Of a stretch of DNA of 64,000 nucleotides, positions 21,816 to 32,000 are shown in pieces. The translations under genes and the position numbers were made by a program. Every line of letters begins with the position of its first letter. Within the stretch, counting starts at the first letter, position 1. The stretch is taken from contig CM071596.1 in assembly GCA_036435485.1 (NCBI GenBank), forward strand, positions 66,699,001 to 66,763,000, given 5' to 3'. Source of the stretch: Saposhnikovia divaricata (lineage: Eukaryota > Streptophyta > Magnoliopsida > Apiales > Apiaceae). The notes under the pieces are model-generated. The model had not been told where the DNA came from. It made no database searches and worked only from the letters and a program-made list of their open reading frames with translations.

Positions 21816-22273
21816 AAAAATTTGGATGGTACCAAATGAAAAACCAATTATACGTACCCTTTGGAATATCCATAAAAAAGAAGAAAAAGTAATTGTAATT
21901 CACAGATTCAGTTAAAACACATAATTTTCTTGTCATTGGTGCATTTACGGTGGTAAATTCTTTTTACCCTCAAAGTATCTTCTGCACTTTGTCTCCCTCG
22001 TCAGAGGATTGCATATTTTTTTTAATGTGAAAATGTAATGCATAACAAAAGTATGTTCATCTCACACACACACACACACTCAAAAAACAAAAAGTTAAAA
22101 CTCACTTTTTCAAAAAGCCAAAGACAAACTTCGACTTCTGATCATCTGATCCCATCCCTATCTATACATATACATACATTTTCTTTATCTCTATCTCCCT
22201 CAAATCTCTGAATCCCACTTTATTTAATAGTATCTTTGTCAATCTTCTTGCGTAACAAAACACAAACACAAAC
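21816..22273 (+). promoter_or_regulatory. promoter and 5' leader of the first MEI2-like gene
   Basis: The stretch between the repeat arm and the ATG contains a (CA)n run (about 22060-22082) and a TATA-like CTATACATATACAT near 22162. AAAGCCAAAGACAAACTTC (about 22116-22134) has a close counterpart upstream of the second gene (about 36450-36469). That pairing marks it as retained promoter or leader sequence. The start of transcription is not determined. Confidence 0.5.
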
Positions 22274-24119
22274 ATGTGCCGCAACCACCATCAAACCACC
22301 AACATGGCTGTTAAGGTTTCATCATCTCCCTCTTCAAAACATCTCAATCCTTATGCAAGACCATACGCTAAGACTCCTCCTGTCCACTTTGTGCCTCCAT
22401 TGATCCCCCTTCGATATTACTATCCTCATTTCCAGTACTCAACTTATCACAAGAATGAATTTAATGGTGATCAACCAAAACATATGGCCAAGAACATGTA
22501 TGCCAAGAGATTTAATCACAACCGTCGCTTTTTGCCACCAAGACTAAGGCCCGGACAGGTTTGGAGGCCCAAGTTAGGAAATGAAGTTGCTGAAAAAGTG
22601 CAAGTTTATGCACCAGTTGTGCCTTCACCATCTGCTACTGCTCCTTTTGGTCATGGTGTTGATGAAACTCAAAAGACAACTGTGATGATGAGGAATATCC
22701 CTAATCAGTACAGGTTTGATTTCCTCTTTTTCTTTGATTTTTTGCATGTTTCTTTCTTATCCAAAGTTTTCTCATTTTTTCTTTTTGATCTTTGAGTACA
22801 GTCATGTATGTATAATATTTGTTTCCAGTCCTATGTATAAGTATGTTTTTTTTTTGTTGAGTTTCTTGAGATCAAACCCACCATGTATGAGTATAGCATT
22901 ACTAGTTATGAAAAGGTTTCAGATTAGTCCCTTTACTGCTCAACAGTTTTGTGATTATCCAAACTTGTACACACTCTCAGTTTCTTTATTCACTAGTTAG
23001 TTCAATAGGTTGCTTTTCTGAGCTTTTCGTTTTGTAGTTTTTCAAAGTCTTTATGGGATGTTATAATCATTTTTCTACGTTTTTTGAGGTGTGGATCTTG
23101 ATTCTGAACGTTGTGCTTTAGCAGCAGCTGAAAAGTCATCAAACTGGAAGTTGGATGGCCTTATTGTTAAATAGTGTAGTAAAAGCTAGTACTAATTTTT
23201 ATAAAAATATAGGAAATAGGAATCCCCTTATTGTTACCGGTCATCAAATGTTTAGAATACCCATCTCATTATATGCATGCTACTAACATTTTCACAAATG
23301 TTGACCATCATCATCAACATTTATTATACATCAATTTATTCACATTATGTTGACCATCATCATCTACTGTATTTATTGTATATGATTAGCTCATTTATTT
23401 TTCTTTCTGAAATGATGCAGTAATAATTTTAGATATTCTTCTACAGGACCACAGTTAGATGTTCTTCCATATGAATGCATTCACTAGTTTTAAAAATAAA
23501 TGTGGGTTATTTGTGATTTACAGTAGGGATGAGCTTATGGAATTCCTTGACAAGTGTTGTGCGAAGAACAAGCTGGAATACGACTTTTTCTACTTGCCGA
23601 TAGATTTCAGGTAATAATGTGAAATATAAGAAGTGGTCATCATTCGTGCTTCACTTTAATTGTCTTCGATTCATAAATGATGAAGTTCTTGTAATGAAAT
23701 AAAATGTCAGGAGACATCAAAACAAAGGATATGCATTTATTAATTTTACCAAGCCTCCATATGCCAAGATGTTTCAGCAGGTGATGACTGGTTACAAATG
23801 GGGATCCATCCACTTAGGTAATAAGTTTTTCACTTCGAGAAAAACTTGCGAGATCACCTGGGCTAAATTACAGGTAGAATCATTCTTTTTTCCCAACAAT
23901 TGTCTCTGTGAATGCTGAGATTTAAAGTTCTGAAAAACATTTCTTTGGTTTGTTAAAATGATTGTTAAGGGGAAGGATGAGCTTGTTAGGCATTTTAAAG
24001 GGAGCAGGTTCCCATGCTATTGTAAACACTATCTGCCTGTGGAACTTAGTCCTCCAAGCAATGGTGATGCTTCTCTTTCAACACTAGCCATTGTTGGTAG
24101 CTATTGGGATACTGCCTAA
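22274..24119 (+). CDS. MEI2-type C-terminal-RRM-only protein, gene 1 (four exons)
   Basis: Exons 22274-22713, 23524-23610, 23711-23873 and 23970-24119 join with GT-AG introns to a 279-residue protein. The single RNA-binding domain is the MEI2 C-terminal RRM. Its RNP2-like strand is VMMRNIPNQY (to residue 146) and RNP1 is KGYAFINF (about 181-188). The first part is low-complexity and Pro-rich. It carries LNPYARPY (24-31), close to the PAM2 motif that binds the MLLE domain of poly(A)-binding protein, with Tyr where Phe is usual. MEI2-family proteins act in RNA control of meiosis and meristem development. Plants also have short members with only this RRM, which is the best match here. The exon-2 acceptor is ACAGTAG, so a one-codon-shorter splice form is possible. 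A paralogue lies 12.5 kb downstream. Confidence 0.85.
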
Positions 24120-24929
24120 AAAATGTTGGTGGGAACCGAACAAACCCTTTGTCATCCCTTTACTTCTTGGGGTGTGGTTGGTTTGGAAGGTTCTCATTTT
24201 AAGCTTTAGTTATAGCAGTTACTGGTAAGGTTAAAAATCTAGGGTGTGGTGAAGATGCAACTCCTTTTGTGAAAGATGGAAGGACATTGAGAAATGTGTA
24301 GGATCAGAACTAGTATTAAATGAAAGTAGTGTTGTTGTTAAGTTGGTAGCTTTGAGACCTGTGTTTTCTTATCTCCCCCCTGGTTATTGTGCTTCACTGG
24401 TTGGGGCTTGTAAACTGGGGTGAATTGGAAACATGGGTTCATAAGCTTTAAGTTCTAACTTGTCCCTTGGGAACATTAGGTCCAAGCCATAGGTCTGTAT
24501 GTGGTCTGTTTTAGTTTTATTATAATGTCAGTTTGTATTAGTATGAACCATGTACTGTGGACCGTGGCTGTAACATAACTAATACTCCTATATTTAGTCT
24601 AATTAGCATGCCTTGTGCTTTGTTGGTAACTTGATTTTGTTACTATTGTTATTAGTGTATTCAGTTTCTTTGTTGCTGTTATTAATCAATTGGGAAAATG
24701 ATAGTAAAATGAATTAGTAACTGATTAAAAGTTTTGAGTTTTCTTACTTGCCAAAAAGAAGAAAGACTTGGGCACGTGACTGGTACCATCGTAGAGCACG
24801 TGCCTTCCATTGTGCAATGCAGCGATGTTACCCAAAATGCAACCAATAGTTTACTCCTGACTATATGTATGCACATATTCTAGGTCTGCAGAGAGATATT
24901 CCATGTTATAAATGTGGCCACTAGTCTGC
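24120..24929 (+). other. 3' UTR of gene 1 and downstream DNA
   Basis: Up to about 24440, blocks such as GGGGTGAATTGGAAACA are shared with the region after the second gene's stop, so this is retained 3' UTR. Two CACGTG G-boxes lie further on at 24773-24778 and 24797-24802. The stretch ends where the duplicated segment begins. No other gene is seen. Confidence 0.6.
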
Positions 24930-25576
24930 TGGTGCTGCCTGGTTTATTATTCTTGTTTCCGAGGGACAAAACGAAAAAAATATTTCATGTTAGTTTTGTA
25001 GTGTCACATTTCTAAATAGATAAGATACTTCTTATTAAATGTGTAACAGTGTGAAAAGTCTTGTTGACGTATCTCCCGTTTTCAAAATTGTGTTTTACAC
25101 AAATTTTCAGTAAAATCACGAGGAGGAAACCTATAATTCAGCATATTTTTGTACAAACAATGGACTCTTGCGACGTGAATATTAAGATCATTTGATTCTA
25201 CCATGCCCTATCAAGCTATATAGAAAGTGTTCTTGTAGTAGGCACATTGAATAATATACTAATACGGTAACTTACTAGGAATTTACTAACAGAATAAGAG
25301 ATTATGAAACATAAAACAAACACGCATAGTTAAATTTCGGTAGATTGATGTCCCTGAAATGAGAAATTTATGATTGATTTTAAATACAAATTTTTTATTA
25401 TGTTTCAAGTGAAACATTTTATATATTTCGAAGTCATGGCGTATATATCTGAACTTTTTGTAGTCGTAACCAAATAGTACAACATTTAGAACAAGGGAAA
25501 ATGGTAGAGTTACATAAAGTTTCACAAAAATTTTCACAAAATGAGAAGTGTCTTAATTTGATTGATTATAACACAA
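24930..25576 (+). repeat. duplicated segment A, left copy
   Basis: It matches 34505-35153 with, by eye, one substitution and one 2-bp length change. It is flanking DNA, not an LTR: it has no TG...CA ends, no primer site beside it, and extends into segment C when the Helitron is removed. Confidence 0.9.
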
Positions 25577-27080
25577 CTAGCATGATAGCCCGTGCAAGGC
25601 ACGGGCCATATTCTAATTCGTACAATTTCTTCGCAAGTAGTCGGTCATATTTTCTTGTCAATCTATTTCATGTGCTTCGATTTATTTAAGGTCAACAGTT
25701 GCTAATCGTTCGAATTTTGAAATATTAACGAATTCTAAATTTTGAGTAACATACAAAATCAGTCATGAGATTAAACCGCTCAAGCTAATAAATGGGTTAC
25801 CAGAAAGATAATGTAATTTAGGGGCACATCTTTTCTAATAAGTAAAAAAAAAATTAAAAAGTACGTAGAGGCACAAAAATGATATTCGGGGCATATTTTG
25901 TTCAATGTAGCACCAAAAAATAGTTTAAGGTATGAGGAGTGCCAAAAAAAATCGCATGTATGTGATTTTGATTTATAGTTGAGTACAAAATTCAAATTCA
26001 CTTGGAACTTTCAATTTCTCAGGTTCGACCTAGGTATCATAGTTGTAGCAGCACTCGTTGAATGTAAGAAGAATGATAATAATGATACATATGAGTCACT
26101 GATTATCGGCCAAGTACTATTGCAATAATAATATGTCGTTTAATCTATTTTCTAGAAGTAATTTTTAAAATATTATCACGATAATATTATGCTATTTAAT
26201 TTGTTTCCATTAGCAATAGTAAACCAGCAAGAGTATATAGATAGATCATTACATATGTGGTAGGAGATGTATTATGGCAATAACAACACAAAATATTTTA
26301 ATATTAGGAGAAATCAACTAAAATGTATGATATATCCATACAAACTAATATGTGCTACACTGGAAAAAAATCATTTATTTTTTATACAATCTTAAAATAT
26401 CACTAATCGATCATTATGTTATAGGTAGTCATACATAATTTAACATCTTTGTTTAGTATATATAATCTTGTTTAACATTATAATTTAACTATGCATTTTG
26501 TTTATTTATTTAATCGATAACTTATATATTGTCTAAATCTAGCATATCAACTAATTCTGATTTTTTTTTATATAAAAGCTTAGAAAATCTAAAAGCAATT
26601 TTTCAACAACAATTTTTTACAAAAAAAACTGTTTTAGGAAAAACATTAATTTTTCACGGTAGCGATTTTTGTAGACAACAATTTTAGGTAAAGGCATCAA
26701 ACCCCAATAATTTCCTTGTTGATTAGGATATAAACAAAAACTAAAAAAGACATAATTTATTCAATGATTGTGAATTTAACTCCATTTTTAGAGATCATAA
26801 AATCAATTCCCTTAATAAGAACAAAAAATCATGTCATGTTTCCCTATATTCTGTATAATATGTCCTTATTTGATGGTTAGAAACTCATGTTGTCTTGTGT
26901 ACTACGTGAGTGCATATCTTATTTTCATGGCATATTCATAATATAGATAAAAATATTATTGTATTATAATTTCATAAAATTATCATTCTAATTTCAAAAC
27001 AATTTTTTTCCCGATAATAATTTACTTTTGTAGTTGTTAAAACACTTCTATCTTAAAATTTTAAAAGTGAAATTATTGTA

Positions 27081-27672
27081 ATGGCATGATAGTCGTGTAA
27101 TGCACGACCTGTATTTTAACTATGATAATTTTACATACACATATTCTTATGAAATTATCACTATTATGATTATGAGCTAATTAGGTATAAAAATCTTTAA
27201 TTGCCATATCTTTCGTAGAATAATCTTATACATATATCTTGAATGTCATTGTGTCAACACCATAATTTTTAAATTTTAATTATAATTTACCCAACATTTG
27301 TCAATGGATTGGATTAACATATTATTATCAAACTAATGTACCAAGATTTGTAATTATTTGATTGAAAATTGATTTACCTATTTTTAATATATTTTATTAA
27401 CAATTAGAATATATGGTGTGATTGCAAGTTCTAAATTAAAAGGTAACGTATTTTAATTAAAAAGAAAATATTAATGATTGGAAGATATACAACTGATTTT
27501 TTAGGTATTTATAAAAGATAATATCTTCAATTAAAAGTAAACGTGAAAAGGACTATCAGTTAATTACCATTAATTATATTATATTATTATTTATTTTAAT
27601 AATTAGGATAACTGTACAGAAAAGCAAATCACCAAAACTTTTAATGTTTCATTTTTAATATAATAGTATAGA
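27081..27672 (-). mobile_element. second Helitron-like unit inside the first
   Basis: On the minus strand the left end reads TCTATACTATTATATTAAAA after an A, a very typical plant Helitron start. At the other end, GTCGTG (27092-27097) pairs with CACGAC (27103-27108). The spacing and flanking CATGATAG match the outer element. The terminal tetranucleotide is changed from CTAG, so the end is decayed or not the true one. Confidence 0.55.
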
Positions 27673-27783
27673 TGCGTAGTGGTCATTTTGTGTTAAATAA
27701 CATAAATAACATTACATAATATTATATAATATTACATATCATTAAAATGATATGTATGAAATGAGTAGTTTGGAGATTTACTA

Positions 27784-28368
27784 AATAACACGAAAATCCA
27801 TAACAAATTTATAAGTTTTTGAAAGGGTTGAAATTTTGATAATTTTAAGTTCATTAAATCTCAAAAAAATAGTAAACAATTATAGGAGCGGGTTTTTTTA
27901 CATGTAATCGATGATTTTCAAAAAGGTACCAAAGAATTGATGTAGTGTAGTTGTTGTGTATGTGAACACAAGCCACTTGTATCTTGAAGGTCATGAGTTC
28001 AATTTAAATAACACGAAAATCCATAACAAATTTGTAGGTTTTTGAAAGGGTTGAAATTTTGAAAATTTACTTAAGTAAATCTCAAAAAAATAGTAAAAAA
28101 TTATAGGAAGTGGGTTTTTTTTACATGTGATCGACGATATTTAAAAAGTTTTTTATGTATGTGAACATAAGCCACTTGTATCATTAAGATCATGAGTTCA
28201 ATTTATCCTAAGTAAATCTCAATAAAATATTAAAAAATTATAGGAAGCGTGTTTTTATGTACATGTGATTGATGATTTTCAAAAAGCTACAAAACAATTG
28301 ATGTGGTGTGGTGGTTGTGTATGTGAACATAGATCATTTGTATCTTAATGGTCATGAGTTCAATTCCC
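27784..28368. repeat. three tandem tRNA-like repeat units in the Helitron
   Basis: Three imperfect units each contain TGTATGTGAACATAAGCCAC followed by GGTCATGAGTTCAATT. This arrangement resembles the A and B boxes of a tRNA-type internal promoter. Units 1 and 2 also share ATAACACGAAAATCCATAAC. They may come from a captured SINE or a degenerate tRNA-like gene. Confidence 0.5.
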
Positions 28369-28469
28369 AAGAAAAACATCTTTTTTTATATTTTAATATG
28401 ATAAAGGGTATACTTGTAATTTACTAAATAGGCTTGAACACCTTGTTAGCCTATAATAGATATAAAGGA

Positions 28470-29016
28470 TGGGCTCCCTACATTCACATCAATATCAACC
28501 AATAAAAATATTTATTAGTGGAATTCAACTCACTCTATAAATATTTATGTGCAAATTTTCTGTGCACCTAGCACTACTCTTGGAACAAAGTATCTCTATC
28601 GAATAATTATTTGCATAATATTGTCTAAGAGCATCTCTAAGAGGCTCTCTATTGTAGCTCTTAACTCAAAAAATGGGGAGAGAGAATAAAAATCAAGCTC
28701 CAAGAGACTCTTAGAGGTTCTTTAAAAATTTAATAGCTTCTTCTCTCTCCTCTATTTTAGAAGTAACTAGTAGCTCTTAACTTAATATTTTATTAGTAAA
28801 ATAGTGGTTCTTCTATCTCATCTATTGATTGTTTGTCCAAGTGGAATTGAAATATAAATAAAATATGAAATAAAGAGCCGTAATAAAGAGCATTGTTGGA
28901 GTTGACACACAAATCAATGTAATAACTTGCTAAGAGCATCTCCAAGAGGCTCTCTATTATAGCTTTTAACTCAAAAAATGAGGTGAGAGAATAAAAATCA
29001 AGCTCCAAGAGATTCT
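28470..29016 (+). repeat. duplicated segment C, left copy
   Basis: It is 547 bp and matches 35154-35700 with one substitution noted by eye. In the right copy, A and C are contiguous. The left copy is cut at 29016 by LTR sequence of the chromodomain element. Confidence 0.9.
28629..29016. mobile_element. PIF/Harbinger-type MITE, truncated copy
   Basis: It starts GAGCATCTCTAAGAGGCTC after TAA, the TWA target type of this superfamily. It is the left part of the element seen whole at 35313-36039 and lacks its right half. Confidence 0.55.
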
Positions 29017-29084
29017 AGGTCACTCTAGAAAGTTCCGCAACGAAAAATGGCATAATCGGGCCCCAAAATAAGCGGTACGTGACA
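29017..29084 (-). repeat. 3' LTR remnant and neighbouring polypurine tract
   Basis: The sense strand starts TGTCACGTACCGC at 29084. It is preceded by the polypurine tract TAGGTGGGGGAGAG (29085-29098), which overlaps the end of the polyprotein gene. The LTR breaks off at 29016 without a CA end. Confidence 0.8.
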
Positions 29085-29095
29085 CTCTCCCCCAC

Positions 29096-32000
29096 CTAAT
29101 CCGGAGACGTCCTCGTCGACTCCTTGTAGTCTTCGATTGCATTACGAAATTGCCACAAGTCTTGATCATTCTCCCACGTAGTATCGCTTGCTGGCAATCC
29201 TTTCCATCTCACCAAGTATTGAGTGCTTGGTGGAACTCCTCTTCGGCGCATCGTTCGTTCAGCTAGCACCTCTTCAACCTCTCGTTCAAAGGAGGTTGTC
29301 ATCAACGGTGGGGCACGCTTAGAAGTACTCCTTGACGGGTCTTCCACGTCCTCATGATAAGGCTTGAGCATACTCACGTGGAAAACAGGATGTATCTTCA
29401 TGGGTATGTCTAGCCGATAGGATACCTTCCCCACTTTGCCAATCACCTCGAATGGTCCTTCGTACTTGCGAATCAGTCCCTTATGCACTTTCCGAAAAAC
29501 CTTGTGTTGTTGGGGTAGAAGCTTGACCATAACCTTGTCTCCCACTTGGTACTCCTTTGGCCTTCGCTTCGTGTCCGCCCACTTCTTCATCCTCTTGGCA
29601 GCCTTGGTCAAGAATGAACGTGCCATATCTGCTTGTTCCTCCCAAGACTTCGCCATGTGAAAGGCCCCTGGACTTCGTCCCTCCGGTTGGCAACTAATAG
29701 AGTGAGGCGTCAGAGGTTGTTGTCCCGATGTGAGCTCGAAAGGGCTCTTGTTCGTGGCCTCACTCCTTTGCAAGTTGTATGAAAATTGAGCCACATCTAG
29801 TAACTTGGCCCAATCTTTTTGATTGGCACCCACAAAGTGCCTTAGGTAGCACTCTAGTAAAGCATTCACCCTTTCCGTTTGCCCATCCGTTTGTGGGTGA
29901 AAGCTTGTAGAGAAGTGCAACTCGGACCCCAAGTATTTAAAGAGTTCCTTCCATAGCTTGCCTGTGAAACGAGGGTCTCGGTCGCTAATAATGGTTTTAG
30001 GCAGCCCCCAATACTTGACTACATTCTTAAAGAAGAGCCGGGCTGCTTCCTCAGCTGTGCAATCGGTAGTGGCTGCAATGAAAGTCCCATACTTCGAAAA
30101 TCGGTCCACCACCACCATAATTGATCCGCATCCCTCGGACTTAGGCAAGGCCGAGATAAAATCTAGTGAGACGCTCTCCCAAGGTCGAGTAGGGATGGGG
30201 AGCGGCTCCAAGAGTCCAGCTGGCTGCTTATTCTCCACCTTGTCTTGTTGGCATACAAGGCAAGTCTTTACATAGGCCTCCACATCGTCCTTCATTTGGG
30301 GCCAGAAATAATTAGCTTCAAGGAGTGCATAAGTCCTCCGTTGCCCTGGGTGGCCAGCCCACTTAGTATCGTGACACTCCTTGATGAGAGTCCTCCTCAG
30401 ATTCCCCCACTTAGGCACAAACACTTTAGCCCCCTTGGCATAAAGTAGGCCGTCCTCTACCCAAAACCTTTTTGTCTTGCCCTCCTTAGCCAAGTTCATG
30501 AGTTGAGCTGCCATAGGGTCTAAAGACATTCCTTCTTTAATACGCTCCAACATATTACTTCGGGTTTGGGTGATGGCGGCGAGTTCGGCCTTTCTACTCA
30601 AAGCATCCGCCACAACGTTTGCCTTGCCCGGTTTGTACTCCATGGTGAAGTCAAATTCTGCTAAGAAGTCTTGCCACCTAGCTTGCTTGGGGGTTAGTTT
30701 CTTTTGTGTCTGGAAGTAGCTAGTGGCTACATTGTCCGTTTTGATAGAGAAGTGAGACCCCAACAAATAATGCCTCCAAGTGCGCAAGCAATGCACTACG
30801 GCTGTCATCTCCTTCTCTTGCACCGTATAGCGCCTTTCTGTCTCGTTCAGTTTGCGACTCTCATAAGCTATAGGGTGCCCTTCTTGCATTAAGACTCCTC
30901 CAATAGCAAAATCTGAAGCATCAGTATGCACCTCAAAGTTCTTGGTGCAATCAGGAAGTGCTAGGACCGGCTCCTCCGTCACTGCACTCTTCAAGTCTTC
31001 AAAGCTATCCTGGCATGTCTTGGACCACTCCCATGTTTTGGTTTTCTTGAGTAGGTCCGTGAGTGGTGCCGCCCTCATAGAGTACCCCTTAATAAACCGT
31101 CTATAATAGTTGACAAGACCAAGGAAAGATCTCACCTCAGTGACCTTAGTTGGCGGCTCCCATTCCTTGATAGCCCTAATCTTCTTATCATCCATCCGTA
31201 GAGTTCCCTCCTTGATAACATGCCCCAAGAACTCCACATCATTTTTAGCAAATGAGCACTTCTCCCTCTTGACATATAGCTCATTCTCCCTCAAGAGCTT
31301 GAAAACCGTCTTCAAGTGCTCAGCATGTTCTTCTAAGGTGTGGCTATAGATGACAATGTCATCAAGGTACACCACCACAAACTTGTCCAAGTAAGGATGA
31401 AAGATCTCGTTCATTAATGTGCAAAACGTGGCTGGCGCATTTGTTAGCCCAAACGGCATCACGAGCCACTCATAAGCTCCATATCTTGTTACACAAGCGG
31501 TCTTTGGCTCGTCTCCTTCGGCAATCCTTACTTGATAGTAGCCCGACCTTAGATCCATCTTTGTGAAGTACTTGGCGGTCCCCAACCTATCAAACAAGTC
31601 AGCTATCAAAGGAATAGGATACTTGTTTTTGATAGTTACCTTATTTAGAGCACGATAGTCTATGCAAAGTCGTAAAGACCCATCTGCCTTCTTTTGAAAC
31701 AAGACCGGTGCTCCATAAGGTGCTTTGGATGGCCGAATTTGTCCCGCATCAAGCAAAGACTTCAACTGTCTTCGAAGTTCCTCCAACTCCGGTGGGGCCA
31801 TCCGATAAGGTGCCATGGATGGTGGCTTGGCACCAGGTTCCAGCTCAATTTTGTGATCCACCTCCCTCCTCGGTGGTAACTTCTTAGGTAGCTCGGGTGG
31901 CATTACATCTTTATTTGCCTCCAATACTTCTTTGATCTCTTGAGGAATCTCCTCATTGGCATCCCCTTCAGTGCCATCTAACTTCTGGACAACCGCCAAG

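Larger units (their letters stand above)
25577..28469 (-). mobile_element. non-autonomous Helitron
   Basis: On the minus strand it starts TCCTTTATATCTATTATAG and ends with hairpin GCCCGTGC-loop-GCACGGGC (25588-25606), a short spacer and CTAG. It sits exactly between A (25576) and T (28470). The right copy of the duplicated host DNA reads ...ACACAA|TGGGCT... at 35153/35154 with nothing inserted. It makes no target duplication, as expected for Helitrons. There is no Rep/helicase gene. The interior is AT-rich and holds a second Helitron-like unit and tRNA-like tandem repeats. Confidence 0.88.

Noticed and set aside
28310..28368. A true tRNA gene in the Helitron
   Set aside because: Box-like motifs exist, but I could not fold a full cloverleaf with a proper acceptor stem. 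It is kept only as a tRNA-like repeat.
28793..29008. Small minus-strand frame repeated identically at 35477-35692
   Set aside because: It lies within duplicated MITE sequence. The repetition reflects the DNA duplication and not a gene family.
29085..29125. TCCT-loop stem next to the chromodomain element's polypurine tract
   Set aside because: GGAG-ACG/CGT-CTCC could pair around TCCT, but a 3-base bulge is needed and the sequence is coding, so chance is a fair explanation.
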